A stretch of DNA of 64,000 nt from Jeotgalibacillus salarius (GCF_004405125.1 NZ_SORX01000001.1:62001-126000), one strand, 5' to 3'; shown: positions 1 through 12,086, counted from the first letter of the stretch. Program-made: numbers and translations. Notes: a model not told the origin generated them from the sequence alone.

Positions 1-625
1 GGAATACCATAAGCATTGAAGTTCCAACAGCTACATGAGGCGGGAATAAAAAAGCGATGATCATGATAGGAACCATGACGGACCCTCCTCCAATGCCAAA
101 TAAACCTGATGCGAAACCTACCGCAAATGCTGCAATGATGCCTGCAACCGGTGGAAATCCATAAGTCCATTGTACGCCCTGCGGATCAGTAAAATGACGT
201 TGATACGAAGCCTGACTGAACTTTCCAAATGGTTTTATTTTGTTTCTTATTAAAAGGATAAAAGCTAAAAAGATCATAAAAAATCCAAAGTAGAGATGAA
301 AAGAATCCAGTGTCAGATATTGATTAATATAAGAGCCGAATATAGCACCCGGGCCACTCCCTGCAAAAAATAGAAGTCCACTTTTCACATCGACTGTTTT
401 AGTTTTCAAATAAGCCAGCGTCGAGGATAACCCGGTAAAAATCATCACGACAAGAGAAATCCCAACAGCTGTCTGAGGGGTAATGCCTTCTATCCACATC
501 AGTGCCGGTCCAAAAAACAATAAGGCCGGAACCACAATCACTCCGCCACCAAGTCCGATAAGCGAACCGATTGCACCCGCTGCGAGCCCGATTAAAGGCA
601 GTAATATCCATTCCATTTTATTCAT
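1..625 (-). CDS. yunE: TSUP (TauE/SafE) family membrane transporter YunE, 3' end cut by the window edge
   Basis: The reading frame opens at an ATG at 625 and runs off the left edge after about 208 codons. The translation is hydrophobic and carries two Gly-rich internal repeats, GSLIGLGGG near residue 19 and GLFGIGGGS near residue 175. This is the duplicated half-repeat typical of the TauE/SafE (TSUP) family, which exports sulfite, sulfonates or other small anions across the cytoplasmic membrane. It starts only 7 bases after the stop of the DUF72 gene on the same strand, so the two are co-transcribed. The pair yunF-yunE is adjacent in B. subtilis too, which supports the symbol. An in-frame ATG at 616 is an alternative start. 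The substrate cannot be told from sequence. Confidence 0.85.
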   Translation of the reverse strand, partial: MNKMEWILLPLIGLAAGAIGSLIGLGGGVIVVPALLFFGPALMWIEGITPQTAVGISLVVMIFTGLSSTLAYLKTKTVDVKSGLLFFAGSGPGAIFGSYINQYLTLDSFHLYFGFFMIFLAFILLIRNKIKPFGKFSQASYQRHFTDPQGVQWTYGFPPVAGIIAAFAVGFASGLFGIGGGSVMVPIMIIAFLFPPHVAVGTSMLMVF

Positions 626-632
626 TCCAATC

Positions 633-1478
633 TTAAAATAAATCAAGCTGGCGAGGTGCTAATCCTCCGTAATCTAATCCTAAAAGATCGATCATCAGCT
701 TCGCATTAGAAGCTGCATGACCACCGGAATTATTATTAAACAGCACATACACTTTATCGGATTGCCGTTCCAATTTGTGAAGGACAGATACAAGATCCTC
801 GAGTTCTCTCTGAGTATAATCATAAAGATAGCGCACCTCACGCCAGCTGTTTTCATTCCCTTTTTTCGTCCATCCGGCAGTATTTCTGCCATGTAATCTG
901 AAAACAGTTGTTCTATGCGTGCTTTCAGCGATAAGAGGAATTGAGCCTTCACCTGCCTGTGGTTCGTCACAGACACTGTGAATAAGCTCCTCATCTTTCA
1001 AGAACTGAAGTGTTCGCGCCCGAAATTCATCTGTATACCAGGTCTGATTTCTGAATTCAATTGCAAGTGGAAGTCCTTCCAGCTGCTTTTTACAATATCT
1101 TATGTAGTCAACATTATGTTTCTGACAGTCAAACCACGGCGGGAATTGCAGAAGGACAACACCAAGTTTATCTGCTTCGATCAAAGGAATCAGTGACAAC
1201 CGGAATGCATGAAACATTTCTTCACGCGATTCAAAAGGATTTTCACCGCGCAGGTGGCCTGTCATTCCCTGATACGCTTTGACGATAAATTTAAATGAAG
1301 CAGGTGTTTCTGCTATCCATTTTTTCATATTACGTTCGGGTTGTACCGCGTAAAAAGAGGCATCAAGTTCCACGATTGGAAAATGCCCGGCGTAGTCTTT
1401 CAGCTTATCCTGTTTTGATGAATGTTCGTCATATACATCAGGATGGTCACCCCATCCTGTTAATCCAATATAAATCAC
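633..1478 (-). CDS. yunF: DUF72 (YecE-like) family protein YunF
   Basis: A 281-residue protein matching the DUF72 family over its whole length: an N-terminal IGLTGWGDHP strand, FYAVQPE, then a C-terminal YVLFNNNSGGHAASNA segment that in this family lines the presumed active site of a TIM-barrel-like fold. The molecular function is not established. A fixed neighbourhood with the TSUP exporter yunE (7-base gap) suggests a shared pathway. A perfect 15-bp palindrome lies 27-41 bases upstream of the start (see the regulatory entry). Length is normal for the family. Confidence 0.88.
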   Translation of the reverse strand: MIYIGLTGWGDHPDVYDEHSSKQDKLKDYAGHFPIVELDASFYAVQPERNMKKWIAETPASFKFIVKAYQGMTGHLRGENPFESREEMFHAFRLSLIPLIEADKLGVVLLQFPPWFDCQKHNVDYIRYCKKQLEGLPLAIEFRNQTWYTDEFRARTLQFLKDEELIHSVCDEPQAGEGSIPLIAESTHRTTVFRLHGRNTAGWTKKGNENSWREVRYLYDYTQRELEDLVSVLHKLERQSDKVYVLFNNNSGGHAASNAKLMIDLLGLDYGGLAPRQLDLF

Positions 1479-1504
1479 ATGATCACCTGCTTATGACCGT
1501 TCTA

Positions 1505-1519
1505 ATACAATGATTGTAT
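1505..1519. promoter_or_regulatory. Perfect 7-1-7 palindrome upstream of yunF, operator-like
   Basis: ATACAAT-G-ATTGTAT is a perfect inverted repeat in the yunF/brnQ divergent intergenic region. The 7-1-7 layout is the one used by Fur-family regulators, but only 10 of 14 arm bases fit the PerR consensus, so the cognate regulator is unknown. It may also simply hold a -10 element. Confidence 0.3.
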
Positions 1520-1731
1520 CACAGTTAAGTGCCCGCGTAGCGATCAACATATCGTATGAGATGACCCCGGTATACAAATAAAAAACAGATATTTACATAA
1601 GTAAGCGTTACCATAAAAAATGATTGGATAAATACATTAAACGCTATTGTGCTGCGCTTGGATTCTTGTTAGGGTTATTTCTATTACATCAACGCCTCTT
1701 ATTTAAGAAGGCAATGGAAAGGAACACACAT

Positions 1732-3096
1732 ATGCAACAGAAGATCTCATTTTCAACTTATATTATAATCGGTACTATGCTTTTCGGTCTATTTTTCGGA
1801 GCGGGAAATTTAATTTTTCCAATCCAGCTCGGACAGCTTGCCGGAACATCATTTTGGCCAGCACTGATCGGTTTTCTTGTAACCGCCATTGGGCTTCCAC
1901 TATTGGGTATTCTTGCAATCGGACTATCAGGGAGCAAAGGACTTCATGACTTAGCCAGTCGAGTTCATCCTCTTTTCGGTACAGTTTTCGCACTCATTCT
2001 TTATCTGACAATCGGGCCATTTTTTGCAATCCCCCGAACTGCTACAGTACCTTTTACAGTAGGATTCGAACCGTTTATCAGTCCGGAACAGACACGCTTG
2101 TGGCTTGCAGTTTTCAGTATTGTTTTCTTCGCAATCGTTTATGTCCTATCTTTAAGAGCTGAAAAGGTAATGGATATTGTCGGTAAATATCTGACACCTG
2201 TCTTCTTATTTTTCCTATCGATCTTAATCATTACTGCTGTCGTCAATCCAATGGGGAAATTTGCTGCACCTGTAGGAGATTATCAGACACTTCCATTCAT
2301 GAGCGGCTTTCGTGAAGGATACAATACGATGGATGCGCTGGGAGCACTTGCTTTCGGTATCATCGTCATACATGCAATTAAGAACCTTGGCATTACAGAT
2401 AAAAAAGCAATTGCCAAAACAACGCTAATGTCCGGACTGATCGCTACAGGACTAATGATGCTAATCTATGGACTGCTTACTTATATGGGTGCTTCAAGTC
2501 CTTCTGCAGTCGGCACATTTGAAAATGGCGGACTGACATTTGCTGCAGTCGCACAGCATTACTTCGGACCATTTGGCGCTATTTTGCTTGCACTGATTAT
2601 CGTACTTGCCTGCGTGAAGACAAGTATCGGACTGATTATCGCCTGCAGTGAATTTTTCCATCAGCTTTATCCAAAAGTCAGCTATAAAACGTTTGTGCTA
2701 ATCCTGTCACTCATGTCACTGCTCATTGCGAATTTCGGCTTAACGAACATTATCCAGTACGCTGTACCTGTACTGATGTTCTTATACCCACTCGCAATTG
2801 TTCTGATCTTACTCGGGCTGACTTCAAATCTGTTCGGTCACAAGCGAAGCATTTATGCAGGCGCCATGTTCCTGACATTCTTCGTCAGCCTGATCGACGG
2901 CTACAATGCACTTGTTGGCACACTGCCTGTTATTGCAAACGGAGCATTTGATGCCGTAACAGGTTTTTATATGACTTACCTACCTTTATATGAAATCGGA
3001 CTCGGCTGGATACTGCCGGCACTTGTTGGTGCAGCGATTGGATTCATGTGGAGACCATCTTCAGCCGGGAAGGTTTCAGAAGATTTGTCTTACTAA
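1732..3096 (+). CDS. brnQ: Branched-chain amino acid:cation symporter (LIVCS family)
   Basis: BrnQ imports leucine, isoleucine and valine with Na+ or H+. The protein has about 12 membrane segments and the family N-terminus ISFSTYIIIGTMLFGLFFGAGNLIFPI. The frame is open from a TTG at 1624, but the ATG at 1732 is preceded by a strong GGAAAGGA Shine-Dalgarno (1716-1723, spacing 8), and the family begins at this point, giving 454 residues (usual 440-455). I saw no T-box leader upstream. A hairpin terminator follows the stop. The gene diverges from yunF and is monocistronic. Confidence 0.92.
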   Translation: MQQKISFSTYIIIGTMLFGLFFGAGNLIFPIQLGQLAGTSFWPALIGFLVTAIGLPLLGILAIGLSGSKGLHDLASRVHPLFGTVFALILYLTIGPFFAIPRTATVPFTVGFEPFISPEQTRLWLAVFSIVFFAIVYVLSLRAEKVMDIVGKYLTPVFLFFLSILIITAVVNPMGKFAAPVGDYQTLPFMSGFREGYNTMDALGALAFGIIVIHAIKNLGITDKKAIAKTTLMSGLIATGLMMLIYGLLTYMGASSPSAVGTFENGGLTFAAVAQHYFGPFGAILLALIIVLACVKTSIGLIIACSEFFHQLYPKVSYKTFVLILSLMSLLIANFGLTNIIQYAVPVLMFLYPLAIVLILLGLTSNLFGHKRSIYAGAMFLTFFVSLIDGYNALVGTLPVIANGAFDAVTGFYMTYLPLYEIGLGWILPALVGAAIGFMWRPSSAGKVSEDLSY

Positions 3097-3110
3097 ATAA
3101 AACTAAATTA

Positions 3111-3144
3111 GCAGCCTGGGATAAAAATATCTCAGGCTTTTTAT
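3111..3144 (+). terminator. Intrinsic terminator of brnQ
   Basis: AGCCTGGGA and TCTCAGGCT pair around an AT-rich loop, followed by a T-run, 15 bases after the brnQ stop. Confidence 0.8.
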
Positions 3145-3250
3145 AATCGTTTCGCTGCGCTTCATTGAGAATTACTAATGAGATTTGGATCGTTTATAAA
3201 TTATTGATCTAAGCTCTGGAAGCGATTATTAATTTATAAGTGCATTCATA

Positions 3251-3379
3251 GCTGGGGCTTTCCGTGCAGGACGGAGACTCCCGCCCCAGGAAGGGACAGG
3301 TGAGACCCCGCAAGCGAAGCTGAGGAGGCTCACCGCCCGGGGGCAGGAAAGCGCAGTCCTGAACGGCAAGCCTCAGCGG
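3251..3379 (+). repeat. Dispersed intergenic palindromic repeat, copy R1
   Basis: Shows the family core in forward order: GGAGACTCC, GAGACCCCGC, then GAGGAGGCTCACC, with complementary outer ends (GGGGCTTTCC / GGAAAGCG). Sits between the converging ends of brnQ and sufB. See R2-R13. Confidence 0.75.
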
Positions 3380-3403
3380 TTTTACAAAGGATCAAAACAT
3401 GAA

Positions 3404-3438
3404 AAAACCCGCACTCCAAAAAGTACGGGTTTTTGTTA
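3404..3438 (-). terminator. Intrinsic terminator of the suf operon
   Basis: AAAAACCCG and CGGGTTTTT pair across a short loop with a T-run on the minus strand, three bases from the sufB stop. Confidence 0.8.
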
Positions 3439-3440
3439 TA

Positions 3441-4838
3441 TTAACCGATTGAACCTTCCATCTCGAACTTGATCAGACGGTTCATCTCAACTGCATATTC
3501 CATTGGAAGCTCTTTCGTGAATGGCTCAATGAAGCCCATTACGATCATTTCTGTTGCTTCCTCTTCAGAAATTCCGCGGCTCATCAGATAGAACAGCTGC
3601 TCTTCAGATACCTTAGACACTTTCGCTTCGTGCTCAAGTGAAATGTTGTCATTCAGAATTTCGTTGTATGGAATTGTATCAGATGTTGATTCGTTATCCA
3701 TAATCAATGTATCACACTCAATGTTAGAACGTGCACCGTGTGCTTTACGTCCGAAGTGTACGATACCGCGGTACGTTACTTTACCGCCCTGTTTAGAGAT
3801 TGATTTAGAGACAATTGTTGAAGATGTGTTTGGCGCTAAGTGATGCATTTTAGCTCCTGCATCCTGGTGCTGACCTTTACCTGCAAGCGCGATAGACAGT
3901 GTCATACCACGTGCACCTTCACCACGAAGGATAACCGCAGGATATTTCATTGTCAGCTTAGAGCCGATGTTTCCATCTACCCATTCCATTGTTGCATTTG
4001 CATCACATACTGCACGCTTCGTTACCAGGTTAAACACATTGTTTGCCCAGTTCTGAATCGTTGTATAACGGCAGTAAGCATCTTTTTTGATAATGATCTC
4101 AACAACCGCACTATGCAGTGAGTTTGTTGTATACACTGGTGCAGTACAACCCTCAACATAATGTACGCTTGAGCCTTCATCAGCAATGATCAGTGTACGT
4201 TCGAACTGACCCATGTTTTCAGAGTTAATTCTGAAGTAAGCCTGAAGTGGCGTATCCACTTTAATACCTTTAGGTACATAGATGAATGATCCACCCGACC
4301 ATACTGCTGAGTTAAGCGCCGAGAACTTGTTATCACTTGAAGGAATAACAGTACCGAAGTGCTTTTTGAAAAGCTCTTCGTTTTCTTTAAGTGCTGAATC
4401 AGTGTCTTTAAAGACAATACCCATGTCTTCAAGATCTTCTTTCATGTTGTGATACACAACTTCTGATTCATACTGTGCAGATACACCTGCAAGATATTTT
4501 TGTTCAGCTTCAGGAATACCAAGCTTGTCAAACGTACGCTTGATTTCTTCCGGAACCTCGTCCCAGCTGCGCTCGCTTCGCTCAGATGGTTTTACGTAAT
4601 ACGTAATTTCATCAAAGTTAAGGCCGCTTAAGTCGCCGCCCCATTGAGGCATTGGCATACTGTAAAACTGTTCAAGAGCTTTCAGGCGGTAATTCAGCAT
4701 CCACTCAGGCTCTTCTTTCATGCTGGAAATCTCTACCACGATATCACGTGTTAAACCACGCTTAGAACGGAATATTGAGACGTCCTTATCATGAAAGCCA
4801 TATTTATAATCGCCAACTTCTGGCATTTTCTTCGCCAT
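3441..4838 (-). CDS. sufB: Fe-S cluster scaffold subunit SufB
   Basis: SufB forms the SufBCD scaffold on which Fe-S clusters are built in the cytosol. The 465-residue sequence has the characteristic beta-helix core and C-terminal family block, including the conserved Cys in [14 protein letters not shown] and the Glu-His pair in [17 protein letters not shown] (residues about 375-415). It is the last gene of sufCDSUB and reads into a strong terminator. An AAGGAGG site precedes the ATG. Length matches B. subtilis SufB (465). Confidence 0.97.
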   Translation of the reverse strand: MAKKMPEVGDYKYGFHDKDVSIFRSKRGLTRDIVVEISSMKEEPEWMLNYRLKALEQFYSMPMPQWGGDLSGLNFDEITYYVKPSERSERSWDEVPEEIKRTFDKLGIPEAEQKYLAGVSAQYESEVVYHNMKEDLEDMGIVFKDTDSALKENEELFKKHFGTVIPSSDNKFSALNSAVWSGGSFIYVPKGIKVDTPLQAYFRINSENMGQFERTLIIADEGSSVHYVEGCTAPVYTTNSLHSAVVEIIIKKDAYCRYTTIQNWANNVFNLVTKRAVCDANATMEWVDGNIGSKLTMKYPAVILRGEGARGMTLSIALAGKGQHQDAGAKMHHLAPNTSSTIVSKSISKQGGKVTYRGIVHFGRKAHGARSNIECDTLIMDNESTSDTIPYNEILNDNISLEHEAKVSKVSEEQLFYLMSRGISEEEATEMIVMGFIEPFTKELPMEYAVEMNRLIKFEMEGSIG

Positions 4839-4864
4839 GATGATTCCTCCTTTATTGTTTGCAG

Positions 4865-7825
<2,961 letters not shown>

Positions 7826-7842
7826 GTTCATCCTCCTATCGA

Positions 7843-8625
7843 TTACGCTTCTTGTCCTACAGTTTCGTCTTCAATACCAAGTTCCTGCTTGATCCACTCA
7901 TAACCTTCGCTTTCAAGGCGCTTAGCAAGTTCAGGTCCACCAGATTTCACTACGCGGCCTTGCATCATGACATGTACATGATCAGGCTCGATATAATTAA
8001 GGAGACGCTGGTAGTGTGTGATAATCAGGCAGCCAAAGTCTTCGCCGCGCATTTTGTTGATTCCTTTTGATACAACTTTAAGTGCATCGATATCAAGACC
8101 GGAGTCAATTTCATCAAGAATACCGAATTCAGGTCTGATCATCATCAGCTGAAGAATTTCATTACGTTTCTTCTCACCGCCTGAGAAACCTTCATTCAGG
8201 TAACGCTGTGCCATGTTCTGATCCATTTCAAGGAAGTCCATGTTTTTATCTAATTCTTTAATGAATTTCATTAAAGAAATTTCCTGACCTTCTTCACGGC
8301 GTGCATTGATTGCAGAACGAAGGAAGTCTGCGTTAGTCACGCCTGTGATTTCACTTGGGTACTGCATTGCAAGGAATAGTCCTGCAAGTGCGCGCTCATC
8401 TACTTCCATTTCAAGAACGTTTTCGCCGTTCAGCAGTACTTCACCTTTTGTTACTTCAAACTTAGGGTGTCCCATAATTGCAGAAGCAAGCGTTGATTTA
8501 CCTGTTCCGTTAGGTCCCATAATAACGTGAATCTTTCCGCTATCTAATTCAAGGTTTACACCTTTTAAAATTTCTTTGCCTTCGATCTCAACGTGGAGAT
8601 CTTTAATTACTAAAGTTGAAGCCAT
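7843..8625 (-). CDS. sufC: SufC ABC-type ATPase of the SufBCD complex
   Basis: A soluble ATPase that drives conformational change of SufB-SufD. Walker A is GPNGTGKS (residues 37-44), the ABC signature is FSGGEKKR (147-154, the SufC-specific form), and Walker B is FGILDEIDSGLD (167-178). It is 260 residues, starting at the first gene of the operon, with GGAGG 10 bases upstream. The gene order sufC-D-S-U-B is the standard Firmicute arrangement. Confidence 0.97.
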   Translation of the reverse strand: MASTLVIKDLHVEIEGKEILKGVNLELDSGKIHVIMGPNGTGKSTLASAIMGHPKFEVTKGEVLLNGENVLEMEVDERALAGLFLAMQYPSEITGVTNADFLRSAINARREEGQEISLMKFIKELDKNMDFLEMDQNMAQRYLNEGFSGGEKKRNEILQLMMIRPEFGILDEIDSGLDIDALKVVSKGINKMRGEDFGCLIITHYQRLLNYIEPDHVHVMMQGRVVKSGGPELAKRLESEGYEWIKQELGIEDETVGQEA

Positions 8626-8662
8626 TGTCTAATTACCTCCGTATTATATATATTTGAAATGG

Positions 8663-8675
8663 GAGAACCATTCTC
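8663..8675 (-). promoter_or_regulatory. Palindrome in the suf leader, possible Fur-family site
   Basis: GAGAA-CCA-TTCTC is a perfect inverted repeat 38-50 bases upstream of sufC. Extended to 7-1-7 it matches 10 of 14 arm bases of the Bacillus Fur box. A plausible promoter (TTGATT 8716-8721, TAAGAT 8693-8698, spacing 17) would place it just downstream of the transcription start. The closer TATAAT at 8643-8648 is too near the Shine-Dalgarno to be a -10. The regulator is inferred only. Confidence 0.3.
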
Positions 8676-8750
8676 AGTTTATTCTCATTCTAATCTTATA
8701 ACAAATTAAAACTAGAATCAAATGGTGCCGTTCCTTGTTTATAAAATCAA

Positions 8751-8780
8751 AAAAGTCAGTGTAAGATACACTGACTTTTC
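8751..8780 (-). terminator. Symmetric hairpin terminator upstream of suf
   Basis: AAAAGTCAGTGT pairs with ACACTGACTTTT. A/T runs on both sides allow function on either strand; it lies just after the small ORF at 8793-8987. Confidence 0.75.
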
Positions 8781-8792
8781 ATTTCTCTACTA

Positions 8793-8987
8793 TTATAAAT
8801 GATTAATGACTTTACCTTCAAGTTCCTGGACTAAGTCCTGCGATTTTTTGTATTCTTGTTCACGTTTCATTTCCACGTTCATACGCACATTGTGATCTCT
8901 CATATACGTTTCGTAACCAACTCCGTGCGAACTTAGCATCTGCTTCTCCATGTCAGTTGTAAAATCAACTTTGATAGGATGGATAAT
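8793..8987 (-). CDS. Small unrecognised ORF with ATT as the only start (or a frameshifted gene)
   Basis: The frame encodes about 64 residues (IHPIKVDFTTDMEKQ near the N-terminus, EYKKSQDLVQELEGKVINHL at the end), charged and helical looking, and is closed by a terminator. There is no ATG, GTG or TTG before the TGA at 8991-8993, but an ATT at 8987 sits 7 bases from an AAAGGA site (8995-9000). An ATG at 8994 lies in another frame and stops after nine codons, so a one-base indel is the other reading. An internal ATG at 8951 would give 52 residues. I do not recognise the family. Confidence 0.4.
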   Translation of the reverse strand: MIHPIKVDFTTDMEKQMLSSHGVGYETYMRDHNVRMNVEMKREQEYKKSQDLVQELEGKVINHL

Positions 8988-9205
8988 GAATCATTCCTTT
9001 TCTCGTTTAGTTTTTTCCGTGGCGAAAGTGTTTTCAACCTAATGGTGTATTACCCCTTGCATAACTTAGTAAACACCCTATCACAATTTTTTCACTATTA
9101 CAAATATTATCCTGATTTATGTAAGGGTTTACATTGTTTTAGTACCAACACCTGAAACATTTTCAAAAATTTTTTTGGTAATTTTTTTGGGAGGGTTCGA
9201 CATTG

Positions 9206-9345
9206 ACATTGTTTGATTGCTACAAGTTCGCGGGTGGATTACTACGTCCTGGGCGGGGATTACTACAAGTTACCGGGCGTATCGCTACCTTCTGGGCGGA
9301 GATTGATACAAATCGCGCGGAAACAGCGACAATTTCGCAATTCAT
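9206..9345 (-). repeat. Degenerate tandem array with 21-22 bp period, array S1
   Basis: Five to six imperfect units such as GGATTACTACAAGTTACCGGGC and GTATCGCTACCTTCTGGGCGG, each ending in a CGGG-type block. The reverse complement reads GTAGC(A/G)AT-C, the motif of array S2. It is GC-rich against an AT-rich intergenic. Small ORFs across it are translations of the repeat. The rest of 9001-9205 is AT-rich and shows nothing to me. Confidence 0.6.
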
Positions 9346-9362
9346 CAACCGGCTCTGGAACG

Positions 9363-9400
9363 AAAAAAAACTGCCCGGCGCAAACCGGACAGTTTTATTT
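9363..9400 (-). terminator. Intrinsic terminator of metNPQ
   Basis: ACTGTCCGG pairs with CCGGGCAGT, followed on the minus strand by a long T-run, 11 bases past the metQ stop. Confidence 0.8.
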
Positions 9401-9410
9401 CTTCTATATA

Positions 9411-10256
9411 TTACTCTCCATCAACCGGAACGACTGCGCCGCCCCACTCTTCAAGAATGAAGTCCTGGATTTCTTCAGAAGTTAAAACTTCAACAAGTTT
9501 CTGTACTGCTTCATTTTCTTCATCCCCACTGTTTACTGCAATCACATTTACATATGGTGAATCAGAATCTTCAAGTGCGATTGAATCTTCAAGCGGGTTA
9601 ATTCCTGCATCAATTGCATAGTTAGAGTTGATCAGTACAGCGTCACCTTCTCCGTTTTCATACAGTTGAACAAGAAGTGCTGCTTCGTAGTCTGCTTCAA
9701 ACTGAAGGTTTTTAGGATTTTCAACAACGTCTGATACTTCCGCTGCAGTTTTTTCCACGTCAGGATCCAGCGTAATAAGACCTTGAGCTTCAAGCATTGT
9801 CAGGATACGGCCGTGATCAGCTACTGAATTACTCATTAGAATCTCAGCACCGTCCGGAAGATCTTCCAGTGAAGAATGCTCCTGAGAATATACGCCGATC
9901 GGTTCGATGTGAATGCCGCCAGCATTTGCAAAATCATACTCATGTTCTGCGATTTGAGATTCAAGGTAAGGAATGTGCTGGAAATAGTTTGCATCAATTT
10001 CGCCTGAATCCAGATCCTGGTTAGGCAAAATGTAATCCTGATAAGTTTCAATTTGAAGGTCTACCCCTTCTTCTTCAAGAATTGGCTGAGCCTGCTCAAG
10101 GATTTCTGCGTGTGGTACGTTTGATGCGCCAACTCTTAATTCAACTGGCTCACCGTCTTCTCCTGTGCCGATTTCTTCTTCTGCGCTATCTGAACCGCAA
10201 GCGGCTAATGCAAAGATACTTGTTGCTGCGAATGTTCCTGCTACGAATTTTTTCAT
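9411..10256 (-). CDS. metQ: Methionine ABC transporter substrate-binding lipoprotein
   Basis: The extracytoplasmic binding lipoprotein of the methionine importer. A lipoprotein signal peptide ends in the lipobox LAAC with Cys20 as the lipidated residue, followed by an acidic linker (GSDSAEEEIGTGEDGE) and an NlpA/MetQ domain (PHAEILEQAQPILEEEGVDL, EIDANYFQHIPYL, PVLINSNYA-like block). 281 residues is normal. It is the third gene of metNPQ, after an AGGAGAG site, and ends at a terminator. Methionine specificity is supported by the upstream SAM riboswitch. Confidence 0.95.
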   Translation of the reverse strand: MKKFVAGTFAATSIFALAACGSDSAEEEIGTGEDGEPVELRVGASNVPHAEILEQAQPILEEEGVDLQIETYQDYILPNQDLDSGEIDANYFQHIPYLESQIAEHEYDFANAGGIHIEPIGVYSQEHSSLEDLPDGAEILMSNSVADHGRILTMLEAQGLITLDPDVEKTAAEVSDVVENPKNLQFEADYEAALLVQLYENGEGDAVLINSNYAIDAGINPLEDSIALEDSDSPYVNVIAVNSGDEENEAVQKLVEVLTSEEIQDFILEEWGGAVVPVDGE

Positions 10257-10317
10257 GTGTAAGTCTCTCCTTTAAATATGGTTTATTTTATAAATAAATC
10301 GTAAAGCAATTTGTACA

Positions 10318-10986
10318 CTATCTTTTATCAAGCTTGTTCGTAAAGAAGTCACCGAAGAACTGGATGATGAATACGATCACCAAAATGATAATGGTGGCTG
10401 CCAGCGTAACGTCATCACGGCTTCTCTGGAAACCGTCGAGAAAGGCAAGGTTACCAAGTCCTCCTGCACCAATGACACCGGCCATTGCTGTATAACCTAC
10501 AAGTGCGATCGCTGTAACCGTAATACCTGAAATAAGTGCCGGTAAAGATTCAGGGATCAGAACTTTCATGACAATCGTACTGACCTTAGCACCCATTGAC
10601 CTTGCCGCTTCGATCACACCTTTATCAATTTCACGCAGTGCGATTTCAACCATCCGCGCATAAAATGGTGCTGCACCAATAATCAATGCGGGCAACGCTG
10701 CATCAGCACCCCTGATTGTACCAAGCAGGAATCGAGTAAACGGAATCAGCAGAACGATCAGAATGATAAATGGGATTGACCTGAAAATATTGACGAATGC
10801 TGTTGTAATCGCATAGACAATTTTGTTTTCCCACAGATTACCTTTAGAAGTGAGAAACAACAGCAGCCCGAGGGCCAAACCTAAGATAAATGTGATCACA
10901 ACTGAAATGACGGTCATATAAATGGTTTCATATGTCGCTTCCCACATGACCGGCCACTCAACGTTCGGGAAAATCTGCTCAATCAT
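10318..10986 (-). CDS. metP: Methionine ABC transporter permease
   Basis: A 222-residue inner-membrane permease with five predicted membrane segments and the EAA loop (IEAARSMGAKVSTIVMKVLIPES, around residue 130-150) that contacts the ATPase. Family MetI/MetP. The start overlaps the end of metN by 8 bases. Called metI in E. coli and metP in B. subtilis. Confidence 0.95.
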   Translation of the reverse strand: MIEQIFPNVEWPVMWEATYETIYMTVISVVITFILGLALGLLLFLTSKGNLWENKIVYAITTAFVNIFRSIPFIILIVLLIPFTRFLLGTIRGADAALPALIIGAAPFYARMVEIALREIDKGVIEAARSMGAKVSTIVMKVLIPESLPALISGITVTAIALVGYTAMAGVIGAGGLGNLAFLDGFQRSRDDVTLAATIIILVIVFIIQFFGDFFTNKLDKR

Positions 10987-12004
10987 GCGTGATCACCTCC
11001 ACTCCAACGCTTGCTGCCTGTAAAAACTCAATTGCCCGGGCCAGCTCATCCGGTTTGCCGTGTAAATGAATAAACAATGAGCCATAGGCGCCATGTTGAG
11101 TTTGTGAAATTTTCCCCTGGAGAATGTTGACCTGCAGATCAAATGATCGGATCAGATTCGTAACTACCGGCTGTCCGGCAGATTCTCCAACAAAAGTAAG
11201 CTTGACGACTTCTCCATCCTGGTACTCCTCCAGAAGATGGGCAATCGTTTCTTTCGTTTCTTCAGGCTCAGTTACCTGTTGAACAAAACGTTTTGTAATT
11301 TGTTCTTTCGGCTGTTTGAAAACATCAAGCACATCTCCTAGTTCAACAACCTTGCCATCTTCCATTACCGCAACACGGTGACAGATTTTTCGTATCACGT
11401 GCATTTCATGTGTGATCAGAACGATCGTCAGTCCCAAGCGTTTATTAATATCTACCAACAGTTCGAGTATTGAATCGGTCGTCTGCGGATCAAGTGCTGA
11501 CGTCGCTTCATCACAAAGCAGTACTTCCGGATCGTTTGCCAGCGCTCTTGCAATCCCGACTCTCTGTTTCTGTCCACCGCTCAATTGTGACGGATAGGCA
11601 TCTCCTCGCCCCTCGAGACCAACCAGTTCAATTAATTCGTTCACTCTTTTTAATCTTTCCTGTTTAGGCACTCCGGCAATTTCGAGTGGAAAAGAGATAT
11701 TATCTTTCACTGAACGTGACCACAGCAGGTTGAAATGCTGAAAGATCATGCTGATTTTCTGTCTGGCTTTTCTTAAATCCCCACCTCTGATGGAGGAAAT
11801 CAGCTTTCCGTTAATATCAACTTTACCTTCAGAAGGCTGTTCCAGGCCGTTCAGCATTCGGATCAATGTACTTTTACCTGCACCGCTGTAACCAATCACG
11901 CCAAAAATTTCACCTTCATTTATTTCCAGGTTCACGTTGTCTACAGCTGTGAGTGAACCGCTTTTTGTTTTAAATACCTTTTTTACATCCGAGATGGTTA
12001 TCAT
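10979..12004 (-). CDS. metN: Methionine ABC transporter ATPase with NIL sensor domain
   Basis: The ATP-binding subunit of the methionine importer. Walker A GYSGAGKST, signature LSGGQKQR, Walker B VLLCDEATSALDP, and switch His in LITHEMHVI. Residues about 265-341 form the C-terminal NIL domain, which in MetN binds methionine and inhibits transport when the pool is full. 341 residues is full length. First gene of the operon, preceded by a SAM riboswitch leader. Confidence 0.96.
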   Translation of the reverse strand: MITISDVKKVFKTKSGSLTAVDNVNLEINEGEIFGVIGYSGAGKSTLIRMLNGLEQPSEGKVDINGKLISSIRGGDLRKARQKISMIFQHFNLLWSRSVKDNISFPLEIAGVPKQERLKRVNELIELVGLEGRGDAYPSQLSGGQKQRVGIARALANDPEVLLCDEATSALDPQTTDSILELLVDINKRLGLTIVLITHEMHVIRKICHRVAVMEDGKVVELGDVLDVFKQPKEQITKRFVQQVTEPEETKETIAHLLEEYQDGEVVKLTFVGESAGQPVVTNLIRSFDLQVNILQGKISQTQHGAYGSLFIHLHGKPDELARAIEFLQAASVGVEVITHD

Positions 12005-12086
12005 GCCATCACCTGCTTTCCTTAATTAACTTGGTATCTCGTTAAAGCAGAAGAGTAGTATAATCCTCCGATTATTTCATCTGCAT

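Noticed and set aside
1521-1731. T-box or other riboswitch in the brnQ leader
   Set aside because: No T-box motif or antiterminator pair could be found.
8643-8648. TATAAT as the suf -10 box
   Set aside because: It is only a few bases from the ribosome site and has no usable -35 at 16-18 bases.
9203-9485. Open frames of 85-90 codons across array S1 and similar ones at 21603-21931, 26349-26570 and 57241-57480
   Set aside because: They are translations of the 21-22 bp repeats, lack ribosome sites and families, and exist in several frames at once.
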